DNA of 5,436 nucleotides from Chloroflexota bacterium (lineage in GTDB: Bacteria > Chloroflexota > Ktedonobacteria > Ktedonobacterales > Ktedonobacteraceae), in assembly GCA_005881295.1 (NCBI GenBank), contig VBHS01000061.1:1-5436 (forward strand). Reading direction: 5' to 3'. Position 1 is the stretch's first letter; every line of letters begins with the position of its first letter. Below, one piece after another: positions 1 to 5,430 of this stretch. The notes under the pieces are model-generated. The model was given only the letters and a program-made list of their open reading frames with translations, was not told the origin of the DNA and ran no database searches. A program made the translations under genes and the position numbers.

Positions 1-2
1 GT

Positions 3-473
3 ACCGCTCGCGAGACGGCCCTGAAACTGGAAGAAACCTGCTATGTTGTTTCGACACCCTTCTCTACCGCCGATTTCAAACATGGACCTGCTGCGCTGGT
101 GGATCGTGGCCTGCCCGTCATCGTCTTCGCGCCGCCAGGGCGTACCTCAGCCGATTCGCTTGAGTTGCTCCAATGGCTGCGTGAGAACGGCGCAGATTGC
201 CTGGTGGTGACTGAGGATGAGCGCATGCAGGAACTGGCAACGACATCCATTCGACTCGAACTGCCCGCGTTGGCAATTGGAGTTACCCCTGCGACGCTTG
301 GAACAGGGGGCAGGAATGACCCGGCGAAAGATGTGCGAGCCGGCCTTGCCGAACTGCTCGCGCCAATACCCTATATCATACCTGGTCAGCTCTTTGCTAA
401 CTATCTGGCCCTGTATAAAGGACTGAATCCCGATCAGCCGCGCAGCCTGACAAAAATTACCCGTACACGCTGA
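3..473 (+). CDS. SIS-domain sugar-phosphate isomerase/deaminase-like protein, C-terminal part (5' end outside window)
   Basis: The reading frame is open from the left edge, so the start lies outside the window and 156 residues are visible. The first residues (TARETALKLEETCYVV) followed by STADFKHGPAAL match the second SIS (sugar isomerase) domain of the GlmS/AgaS/NagB-II group. There, a helix of the type E-x-ALKLKE and a later [ED]-[LF]-x-HGP motif line the sugar-phosphate pocket. The tail ends in PDQPRSLTKITRT, which resembles the usual C-terminus KGL(D/N)PD(K/Q)PR-x-L-(S/T)KVT of stand-alone two-SIS proteins of about 340-350 residues and of GlmS. Such proteins act in the cytosol on amino-sugar or keto-sugar phosphates. 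The glutaminase domain that would identify GlmS would lie upstream and cannot be seen, so the substrate cannot be fixed. The GTG and ATG codons at 99 and 217 are not credible starts because homology begins before them. Family is fairly certain; exact function is not. Confidence 0.88.
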   Translation, partial: TARETALKLEETCYVVSTPFSTADFKHGPAALVDRGLPVIVFAPPGRTSADSLELLQWLRENGADCLVVTEDERMQELATTSIRLELPALAIGVTPATLGTGGRNDPAKDVRAGLAELLAPIPYIIPGQLFANYLALYKGLNPDQPRSLTKITRTR

Positions 474-528
474 TGCCTTTTTTTCTTATAGTCTTCTCGG
501 TACAAACGAGTTCCCATTAACCGTGAGC

Positions 529-1728
529 CTAGCGAGGTGAGAAGGCCTGTCTCCCCGTAATCTCCCGTCCAACAATCAGCGACTGGATGGTATCGGTACC
601 CTCGTAGGTGAACACCGCTTCAATATCAGCATGGTGGCGAGCAATGTGGTAGTCGAGTAGAATCCCATTGCCGCCAAGCATTTCGCGTGCATCAGCAACA
701 ACCTCACGGGCAAGCCGGGCATTATTCATCTTCGCCATTGAAGCCATTGAGGCCGTCATTTTATGCTCTTCCTGCAGTTGGCCAAGTCGCAGACAGAGAA
801 GTTGCATGGTCGTCACATTGGCAAGCATAATGGCAAGCTTATTCTGGATGATCTGAAAGCTGATGAGCGGCTTGTCAAACTGAATACGCTCCTTTGCATA
901 AGTGAGCGCGATCTCATAGGCAGCGATAGCATGGCCAACCGCCTCCCAGGCTACACCGGAGCGCGTGGCTGTAAGCACGAGCGCGGTATCCTTGAAGCTG
1001 CGTGAAAGCGCGAGACGGTTCTCTGCTGGCACACGGACATCGGTGAGCGAAATATCCGTCTGCCACACAGCGCGCTTGGACACTTTGCCTGTCATAACCT
1101 TTGGCTCGAAACCCGGTGTCCCCTTCTCAACGAGGAAGCCACCCACGTTGCCTTCATCGTCACGCGCCCAGATAACTGTGACATCGGCAAAGGAGGCATT
1201 ACCGATCCAGCGCTTGGCTCCGTTTATGATGTACTCGTTGCCATCGCGCTGCGCACGGGTCTCCAGCGCTACCGCGTCAGAGCCATGATTCGGCTCAGTC
1301 AGACCAAAAGCCCCGATCTTCTCCATGCGTGCCATCGCTGGCAGCCAGCGCTGTTTTTGTTCTTCCGAGCCCAGCATCGAGATCGAGTGCATCGCCAACC
1401 CGGAGTGGACGCCGAAAAATGTGCAGACACTGGCATCACCACGCGCCATCTCTAACATGATAAGGCCAGAGGCAACAGCGCTCAGACCAGGGCAACCATA
1501 ACCCTTGATATCGTTTCCGGCGATGTTGAGAGCTGCAATCTTGGGAACGAGTTCAAAGGGGAACTCAGCTCGTTCCCAGTAGTCGTTGATGATGGGAATG
1601 ACCTCCTTGTCGCAGAAGACACGGACTTTATCCCGAACGTTGCGCTCCTCCTCAGTCAACAGCTCATCCATCAGATAAAAATCGGTTCCGAGCGACTGCC
1701 CGAGTGATTTTTCCAGATCGGCTACCAT
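529..1728 (-). CDS. Acyl-CoA dehydrogenase, glutaryl-CoA dehydrogenase/ACX4-like branch
   Basis: This is a complete 399-residue flavoprotein of normal family length. Such enzymes oxidise acyl-CoA thioesters to trans-2-enoyl-CoA with FAD. The order is the usual one: an N-terminal helical domain (about 20-135), a middle beta domain with LTEPNHGSD (143-151) and RWIGNASFAD (173-182), and a C-terminal helical domain with RIQFDKPL (281-288), the LGGNGI loop (351-356) and TYEGT (374-378). E376 sits where glutaryl-CoA dehydrogenase has its catalytic base. From memory of the families, it follows human glutaryl-CoA dehydrogenase closely (EAV-x-TYEGT, GREITG-x-QAF). However, the arginine that binds the distal carboxylate (Arg94 of the mature human enzyme) aligns with C102. 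The stretch ARGDASVCTFFGVHSGL is nearer to plant ACX4 (short-chain acyl-CoA oxidase), so a short straight-chain or branched acyl-CoA is more likely than glutaryl-CoA. No signal peptide or membrane segment is seen. The start is supported by AAAGGAAG five bases upstream. The gene stands alone, convergent with the SIS gene and divergent from the regulator. Confidence 0.93.
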   Translation of the reverse strand: MVADLEKSLGQSLGTDFYLMDELLTEEERNVRDKVRVFCDKEVIPIINDYWERAEFPFELVPKIAALNIAGNDIKGYGCPGLSAVASGLIMLEMARGDASVCTFFGVHSGLAMHSISMLGSEEQKQRWLPAMARMEKIGAFGLTEPNHGSDAVALETRAQRDGNEYIINGAKRWIGNASFADVTVIWARDDEGNVGGFLVEKGTPGFEPKVMTGKVSKRAVWQTDISLTDVRVPAENRLALSRSFKDTALVLTATRSGVAWEAVGHAIAAYEIALTYAKERIQFDKPLISFQIIQNKLAIMLANVTTMQLLCLRLGQLQEEHKMTASMASMAKMNNARLAREVVADAREMLGGNGILLDYHIARHHADIEAVFTYEGTDTIQSLIVGREITGRQAFSPR

Positions 1729-1733
1729 ACTTG

Positions 1734-1741
1734 CTTCCTTT
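1734..1741 (-). promoter_or_regulatory. Ribosome binding site of the acyl-CoA dehydrogenase gene
   Basis: On the minus strand this reads AAAGGAAG, with a five-base spacer to the ATG at 1728. It decides in favour of this start over the internal Met20. The same AAAGGAA core precedes the regulator start at 2331. Confidence 0.7.
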
Positions 1742-1782
1742 CATTCCCTGTTTCCTCGAAAAAAGATGCTTTCCTTATTACG

Positions 1783-1796
1783 TTTTCAGCTGAAAA
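1783..1796. promoter_or_regulatory. Perfect 14-bp palindrome, possible operator for the acyl-CoA dehydrogenase gene
   Basis: TTTTCAGCTGAAAA is a perfect dyad centred about 60 bases before the acyl-CoA dehydrogenase start. If the TATAAT at 1824-1829 is the promoter, the dyad falls in the transcribed leader, where a repressor could block elongation. It has no run of T after it on the minus strand, so it is not a terminator. Part of the symmetry comes from flanking T and A runs and could be chance. Confidence 0.3.
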
Positions 1797-1800
1797 AAAG

Positions 1801-1831
1801 GTGACGCTTTAATACTACAACATATTATAAT
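1801..1831 (+). promoter_or_regulatory. Candidate rightward promoter toward the regulator fragment
   Basis: On the plus strand TATAAT occurs at 1826-1831. GTGACG at 1801-1806 shares TGAC with the -35 consensus, but the spacer is 19 bases, longer than ideal. The leader before the fragment start at 2046 would be about 200 bases. It overlaps the leftward candidate box, so the two directions may compete. Later TACAAT words (1946 and 1966) are alternatives without a good -35. Confidence 0.2.
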
Positions 1832-1852
1832 CTGTAATGTACAGCTTTTTCT
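1824..1852 (-). promoter_or_regulatory. Candidate promoter of the acyl-CoA dehydrogenase gene
   Basis: Positions 1824-1829 read TATAAT on the minus strand, an exact -10 hexamer. It would give a transcript start near 1817 and a leader of about 90 bases. The -35 position (about 1847-1852, AGAAAA) is a poor match, so only the -10 box supports this call. The dyad at 1832-1844 lies inside the spacer, where a bound regulator would interfere with RNA polymerase. Confidence 0.3.
1832..1844. promoter_or_regulatory. Dyad CTGTA-ATG-TACAG, possible operator
   Basis: This is a perfect 5-3-5 inverted repeat directly next to the two-way TATAAT box. That placement suits a repressor or activator acting on the divergent promoters. 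A partly related arrangement (TCTGTAA followed by ATGTACA, but farther apart) occurs at 1927-1948. The identity of any binding protein is unknown. Confidence 0.3.
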
Positions 1853-2032
1853 CCTCCCTCGGTCCAGCATAGTGCTACCAGAGTAGTATGTTTCTTCTCC
1901 CAACCCAATGATACTCAAAATACTCCTCTGTAAAATTACGGATGTACAATTGCGGAGTTTTATACTACAATAGAGGTGAAGTAATCATGAGAGAGTGTAA
2001 TGGAACCTGACCACCAATGTAACCATCTAGAT

Positions 2033-2040
2033 AGGAGAGG
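2033..2040 (+). promoter_or_regulatory. Ribosome binding site of the truncated regulator paralogue
   Basis: AGGAGAGG lies five bases before the ATG at 2046 and is the best Shine-Dalgarno match in the window. It indicates that the short reading frame, or its intact ancestor, was translated from this codon. Confidence 0.65.
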
Positions 2041-2045
2041 CCAGC

Positions 2046-2231
2046 ATGAACGAGTCCCTTCTTGCCCGCGACCAGCTGCTGGCCTTCAAATTCTTCATTC
2101 CCTCTGTCTCTCATGCCTTAATCCTGCGTTCCCGTTTGACAGACCTGCTGCTCAGGACAAGTTTCTACTATAGCCTCACCCTCGTATCGGCTCCCGTCGA
2201 CTTCGGCAAGACCACCCTGCTTTCTTCCTGA
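2046..2231 (+). pseudogene. N-terminal remnant (61 codons) of a MalT-like ATPase/LuxR regulator
   Basis: The 61-residue frame is a diverged copy of the first 61 residues of the intact regulator that starts at 2331. LLAFKFFIPS, RSRLTDLLL and SLTLVSAP line up with LLSTKFHAPA, RPRLTALLD and PLTLVSAP in the same order and at the same spacing apart from one residue. It breaks off inside the P-loop. The intact copy has SAPAGCGKTTLLSSW; the remnant has SAPVDFGKTTLLSS and then TGA, so Trp (TGG) has become a stop and the P-loop Gly52 is Asp. After the stop no further homology to the regulator was recognised, so most of the gene has been deleted rather than merely interrupted. The ribosome binding site is intact, so a short peptide could still be made. 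It cannot bind ATP or DNA. A leader-peptide role for the gene downstream is possible but speculative. Confidence 0.75.
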
Positions 2232-2321
2232 TATGACCACAAGCGTAGAGACAACCGTTAAAGTGTTTTGAAGTTATTATCGCTCTCCAGAAATGGTTGT
2301 CTGCAGGCGACCAATGAAAGG

Positions 2322-2328
2322 AAAGGAA
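2322..2328 (+). promoter_or_regulatory. Ribosome binding site that fixes the regulator start at 2331
   Basis: AAAGGAA, within the purine-rich run 2317-2328, ends two bases before ATG 2331, with its GG four bases from the start codon. The longer in-frame choice, TTG at 2268, adds 21 residues with no family resemblance and has no good Shine-Dalgarno sequence. The upstream paralogue also begins at the position equivalent to 2331. Confidence 0.7.
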
Positions 2329-2330
2329 TC

Positions 2331-4067
2331 ATGAACCAGGTTTATATTTGTGAACATAATGAGCTACTTTCCACCAAGTTCCATGCGCCGGCATGTCCGT
2401 CACCACTGATCCCACGTCCGCGCCTCACTGCTCTCCTGGATGTAGGGCTAACTGGCCCACTCACGCTGGTTTCAGCCCCGGCCGGGTGCGGCAAGACGAC
2501 CCTGCTCTCGAGCTGGGTGCAGTCTCATGCTCCGGATAACTTCTCTGTAGCCTGGGTGACGCTCGATGAGCATGATAACCAGCCCCGGCGGTTTTGGGAG
2601 TATGTGCTCACTGCATTCGATAGAAGCGAGCCAGGTATAGGCGTGCTTGCTTTGCAGCTGTTGTCTGCCCCCGGAAAGCTATTCCTGGAGGAGGCGCTCA
2701 TAGCTCTCATTAACCGGCTCGCGCGGATGTCGTCCCCGTGGGTGCTGGTCCTGGATGAGTATCAGGTGATTCGTGAGCCTGCCATCCACGGCCAACTCGC
2801 GTATCTCGTGGAGCATCTACCGTCCCATATCCATGTGCTGCTCGCAACGCGCAAGGATCCACCGCTGCCCCTCTCCCGCTGGCGTGTGCGAGGCCAGTTG
2901 CAGGAAGTGCGCATCGATCAGTTGTGCGCGACAGTGGAGGAGGCAGGAACCTTGCTACGCCAGATGGTGCCCTTCAAGCTGGAGCGTTCTCTGCTTCAGG
3001 AGATCACTACTCGGACAGAGGGTTGGCTGGCTGCCCTTCGCCTCGTCGGCCTCTCGCTGCGCGGGCGCGCCGACCTGGCTGGCGTGTTGGAAGAGCTAGC
3101 GGAACTGAGCTACATCCTGGACTATGTGACCGAGGAAGTGCTCCAGCAACAAGAGCCCGCCGTCTCCACATTTCTCCTGCGCACCTCGATTCTCTCGCAA
3201 CTCACCGCATCGTTATGTGATGCCGTGCTGGAGCGAACGGACAGCCAGCAGGTGCTGGAAGAGTTGGAGCGTAGCAATATGTTTGTGGTGCCTCTGGTCC
3301 CTCATCGCTGCTACCGCTACCATGCCCTCTTTGCCGAGGTCTTGCGCGTGCGACTGGAACAGGAGAACGGAGAAGACGTGCTCATGCTACATTTGCGAGC
3401 TAGTAACTGGTATGCGCAGCACGGCCACACTGCCTCGGCAGTACAGCATGCCTTACTGGCCCATGCATGGCAGCAGGCTGCCGATCTGATCGAGTCCATC
3501 TCCCAGGCACACCCTGGAGCAATACCCGAGGAATCGATGATCCTCAGTTGGATAGTGAAGTTGCCCGCTGAGATTCTGCGCGCGCGGCCGCAGCTCAGTC
3601 AGCTCTTCGCTGGAGGTATGACAAGAACGGGCGGTCCCCCGGCTCAAGAATGTTGGCAGCCACACAGACCTTTAAGCTGGATGCATGCCATTGCTCCATT
3701 CGCAGAAGATCAGCGTGAAATCTCCGGCGTTCAGAACCAGCATCAACTGCAAGAACCAGTGCCGGCTCAAGATCGAGTGCGGACTATGTTTCCATCGCAT
3801 GAAAGACCCTTTGAAGGACAACATTGGAACTGGGGCGAGCCTGAGCCAGGATTGCTTCTTTTGGATCCCCTGAGCGCACGCGAACGGGAGGTGATCGGTC
3901 TCGTGGCGCAAGGGTACACGAATCAGGGGATTGCAGAGGCGCTGGTCGTGGAGGTCAATACCGTCAAACGTCATGTAGGCAATATCTTCTCGAAACTTCA
4001 GGTCCACGGTCGCATACAAGCCGTGATCCAGGCTCGTGCCCTTGGCCTGCTCATCGAAGTGGCATAG
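2331..4067 (+). CDS. MalT-like STAND ATPase / LuxR-family transcriptional regulator, shortened (TPR sensor region missing)
   Basis: The protein has 578 residues and was probably a cytosolic, ATP-dependent transcription activator of the MalT type. Visible parts in order: N-terminal KFHAP...IPRPRLTALL (16-36); Walker A SAPAGCGKTT (48-57, K55); Walker B VLVLDEYQ (138-145); a sensor-like VLLATRKDPPLPLSRWRVRGQL (169-190); the winged-helix and helical region TEGWLAALRL (229-238) to about residue 426 (RYHALFAEVLR; LPAEILRARPQL); a polar, Gln/Pro-rich linker (about 427-512); and a LuxR helix-turn-helix (513-575, LSAREREVIGLVAQGYTNQGIAEAL...VNTVKRHVGNIFSKL). From knowledge of the family, such proteins are usually about 850-1000 residues, with a TPR domain of roughly 300 residues between LRARPQL and LSAREREV that binds the inducer. 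Here that stretch is only about 85 residues without TPR-like character. The frame is unbroken, so the protein may be a constitutive or inducer-blind form, or a decaying gene. Its target is unknown. Confidence 0.88.
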   Translation: MNQVYICEHNELLSTKFHAPACPSPLIPRPRLTALLDVGLTGPLTLVSAPAGCGKTTLLSSWVQSHAPDNFSVAWVTLDEHDNQPRRFWEYVLTAFDRSEPGIGVLALQLLSAPGKLFLEEALIALINRLARMSSPWVLVLDEYQVIREPAIHGQLAYLVEHLPSHIHVLLATRKDPPLPLSRWRVRGQLQEVRIDQLCATVEEAGTLLRQMVPFKLERSLLQEITTRTEGWLAALRLVGLSLRGRADLAGVLEELAELSYILDYVTEEVLQQQEPAVSTFLLRTSILSQLTASLCDAVLERTDSQQVLEELERSNMFVVPLVPHRCYRYHALFAEVLRVRLEQENGEDVLMLHLRASNWYAQHGHTASAVQHALLAHAWQQAADLIESISQAHPGAIPEESMILSWIVKLPAEILRARPQLSQLFAGGMTRTGGPPAQECWQPHRPLSWMHAIAPFAEDQREISGVQNQHQLQEPVPAQDRVRTMFPSHERPFEGQHWNWGEPEPGLLLLDPLSAREREVIGLVAQGYTNQGIAEALVVEVNTVKRHVGNIFSKLQVHGRIQAVIQARALGLLIEVA

Positions 4068-4157
4068 GTAAGTTTTTTTGTTAAAAGCGAGGCGCAAAGA
4101 CAGCTGCGACGGCCACTGAACAGGTGCCGCTGGGTGACGATGTTCGTAATCCATACA

Positions 4158-4216
4158 CAGTAGGTGCCGATTTATCGTGCACATTGCCGATTGATCGGCC
4201 CTCATAGGCATCAACC
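4158..4216 (+). repeat. Left outer arm of the long palindrome
   Basis: This 59-base arm consists of a perfect 20-base block (4158-4177), a variable 8-base block (4178-4185, holding all three mismatches) and a perfect 31-base block (4186-4216) relative to the right arm. It contains two short near-palindromes, CGAT-TT-ATCG (4168-4177) and GCCGAT-TG-ATCGGC (4186-4199). Confidence 0.85.
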
Positions 4217-4439
4217 TCAGAAAAGCCCATCACCATCCGTAGGGGCGAGGGCGGTGGGGAGTGGCGGGGAGGGCCTTCATGGTCGCCCGCGTCCTGTTCC
4301 CCTGGCTCCCACCTTGGAGGAACACGATCGCCTCCCCACCCACGGGCGACCTTAAAGGCAATAAATGCCGCACCCCACCTCTCATCCACCACCCTCGCCC
4401 CTACGGATCGCCCGGCCTCCTGCCTGACTTCCCGGCTTC

Positions 4440-4498
4440 GGTTGATGCCTATGAGGGCCGATCAATCGGCGCTGTGCGCGATAAATCGGCACCTACTG
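4440..4498 (-). repeat. Right outer arm of the long palindrome
   Basis: This is the reverse complement of 4158-4216 at 56 of 59 bases. It carries the partner dyads GCCGAT-CA-ATCGGC (4457-4470, read on the plus strand) and CGAT-AA-ATCG (4479-4488). The concentration of differences in the 8-base middle block suggests that only the outer and inner blocks are under constraint or recently copied. Confidence 0.85.
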
Positions 4499-4501
4499 GA
4501 T

Positions 4502-4547
4502 GGTCGGTTTATTTTGTGAAAGTTCATGATCGGCCCTCGCTGGATGT
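4502..4547 (+). repeat. Probable decayed third copy of the palindrome's left arm
   Basis: TCGGTTTAT (4504-4512) followed by TGATCGGCCCTC (4527-4538) mirrors CCGATTTAT (4167-4175) and TGATCGGCCCTC (4192-4203) of the left arm, in the same order and strand and with nearly the same spacing (14 versus 16 bases). The 12-base block is exact; the rest is degenerate. It lies immediately outside the right arm, so it may be an older or nested half-copy. A chance match cannot be excluded. Confidence 0.4.
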
Positions 4548-4584
4548 TCCGCTACCCAAATGATTTTGTTGCATTTCAGCCACT

Positions 4585-5427
4585 TCATCGTCTCACATAT
4601 CTTTGCAGACGTCGAGCCATCTTGCTCCTCGAAGCAAGCACATTCTTCCCCTTTAAATACAAATAAATCCACAAAGCGATGCCAAGCAATATTCCGCTCA
4701 GGAGATAGGAACCTAAAACATCGCTCGCCCAGTGAACGCCCAGGTAGACGCGCGAAGGACCAACCAGCACCACAAACAACGCGGAAATGATCAGCAGAGC
4801 GATACGCCACCAGTAATGACCCCTGAAGATGATAATGCCGAAAGAGAACAGCAAGCCCCAGAATGCCACGTAGGACATGACATGAGCGCTGGTAAAGCTT
4901 GATCCGCTGGCCGTCTGTAGTACCTCGACCAGGCTTGCGGTAGGGCGCGGGCGGGCCACTATCAACTTAATTGCCCAGTCTAAGGCGGCACTTGTGGCAG
5001 AAAGAACTACTATGGTAATTGCTTCCAAACGCAGGCCCAGTATCCAGAAAAGCGCGGCAGTGAGGGCAATGAGCCCTATGAAAAGGAAAAGCTGGTTCCC
5101 AAGATAGCTTACTGCGATCATGATCATCTGCAGCCATGGAGCCTGAATATCTTGAAACGCGCGTGTAATCTTGATATCGATGGCTAAAATCGGATGGGAA
5201 GCTACCCACCAGGCAAGAAGCCCAAAGACAACCAGGAGCGCGGCATATATGATCAGCAGCACACTTCCCCATTTTTTTGTCTGATACCACGGCCTGCGAG
5301 CGGCTGCTACCTCCTGCCGTGCTTCTTCAACAACCTTTTCAGTACCTGCTTCGAGCCGTTCTCCACGCGATTCATTTTCAACAGCGTTTTTTGAACCTTG
5401 TTCCCCTGCTGGGCGGTTGTCATCCAT
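4585..5427 (-). CDS. PAP2-superfamily membrane phosphatase
   Basis: This complete 280-residue membrane protein belongs to the phosphatidic acid phosphatase type 2 family, which removes phosphate from lipid phosphates such as phosphatidate or undecaprenyl pyrophosphate. The family signature is visible: C1 as KLIVARPRP (K154, R161, P162), C3 as SRVYLGVHWASD (S225, R226, H232, D236), and C2 as SFTSAH (177-182, H182) in place of the usual PSGH. The catalytic His pair H182/H232 and the phosphate-binding K154, R161 and R226 are present. About six hydrophobic segments are seen (roughly 54-76, 98-130 as one or two, 134-152, 184-202, 207-223, 238-257). Before the first is a charged, helix-prone tail of about 50 residues rich in Glu, Arg and Ala, probably cytosolic. 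ATG at 5427 is preceded by AGAGGA at a suitable distance. The gene is convergent with the regulator. Family is firm; the lipid substrate cannot be told. Confidence 0.92.
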   Translation of the reverse strand: MDDNRPAGEQGSKNAVENESRGERLEAGTEKVVEEARQEVAAARRPWYQTKKWGSVLLIIYAALLVVFGLLAWWVASHPILAIDIKITRAFQDIQAPWLQMIMIAVSYLGNQLFLFIGLIALTAALFWILGLRLEAITIVVLSATSAALDWAIKLIVARPRPTASLVEVLQTASGSSFTSAHVMSYVAFWGLLFSFGIIIFRGHYWWRIALLIISALFVVLVGPSRVYLGVHWASDVLGSYLLSGILLGIALWIYLYLKGKNVLASRSKMARRLQRYVRR

Positions 5428-5430
5428 ATG

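Larger units (their letters stand above)
1729..2045. other. AT-rich divergent intergenic control region (317 bp)
   Basis: This stretch separates the leftward acyl-CoA dehydrogenase from the rightward regulator fragment and must hold promoters for both directions. No credible gene was seen in it. It is clearly richer in A and T than the flanking coding DNA. It contains the 14-bp palindrome TTTTCAGCTGAAAA (1783-1796), a TATAAT box readable on either strand (1824-1831), the dyad CTGTA-ATG-TACAG (1832-1844), and near-palindrome GTAAAATTAC (1930-1939). Several short words recur about 100-150 bp apart: TCTGTAA (1831 and 1927), ATGTACA (1837 and 1942), and ATACTACAA (1812 and 1962). No strong TTGACA-type -35 box at proper spacing was found, so the promoters are not firmly placed. 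Confidence 0.6.
4158..4498. repeat. 341-bp imperfect palindrome, MITE-like or dispersed intergenic repeat
   Basis: The convergent gap 4068-4584 has no credible gene and is mostly this inverted repeat. The outer arms 4158-4216 and 4440-4498 pair over 59 bases with three mismatches. Inside them, 4235-4251 pairs perfectly with 4392-4408 (17 bp, core GTAGGGGCGAGGG), and 4273-4289 pairs with 4343-4359 (15 of 17, core GGTCGCCCG). About 50 bases form the loop. The inner axes shift by a few bases, which shows small insertions or deletions between arms. As RNA it would fold into a very long hairpin. The architecture fits a non-autonomous miniature inverted-repeat element. No transposase and no clear target-site duplication were seen. 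Open frames over it on both strands encode mirror-image peptides (DAYEGRSIG...DKSAPT) and are products of the symmetry. The flank 4068-4157 holds only a T run (4073-4079) just after the regulator stop. Confidence 0.85.

Noticed and set aside
442..484. Rho-independent terminator after the SIS gene, ending in seven T (478-484)
   Set aside because: The only stem found (CAGC with GCTG) is four bases with a long loop and lies partly in the coding end; the T run alone is not enough.
2249..2317. Possible leftover coding piece in another frame between remnant and regulator (peptide ending in ALQKWLSAGDQ, vaguely like a helix of the lost TPR region)
   Set aside because: It is only about 22 codons, the resemblance is impressionistic, and it cannot be told from chance without an alignment.
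2268..2330. TTG at 2268 as an earlier start for the regulator
   Set aside because: The extra 21 residues show no family resemblance, no good ribosome binding site precedes them, and both the paralogue and the AAAGGAA before 2331 point to ATG 2331.
4040..4080. Terminator at the T run just after the regulator stop
   Set aside because: No stable GC-rich stem directly precedes the T run; only weak GCC/GGC pairing with a 13-base loop is present.
3672..4214. 180-codon open frame on the minus strand over the regulator's 3' half and the palindrome's left arm
   Set aside because: It is antisense to a clearly coding helix-turn-helix region, has no recognisable domain, and its start lies within the repeat arm.
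4158..4498. CRISPR array or tandem repeat interpretation of the intergenic repeats
   Set aside because: The repeats are inverted and paired about one axis with no regular repeat-spacer alternation.
4081..4563. Open frames on both strands of the intergenic repeat (minus 4081-4392 and plus 4261-4563)
   Set aside because: Both encode the same mirror-derived peptide (DAYEGRSIG...DKSAPT) because of the inverted repeat, and neither has a ribosome binding site or known domain; they are repeat artefacts likely to be misannotated as hypothetical proteins.
4967..5290. 107-codon frame within the PAP2 gene on the same strand
   Set aside because: It is a shifted frame of a gene whose PAP2 motifs and membrane segments are clearly in the 4585-5427 frame.
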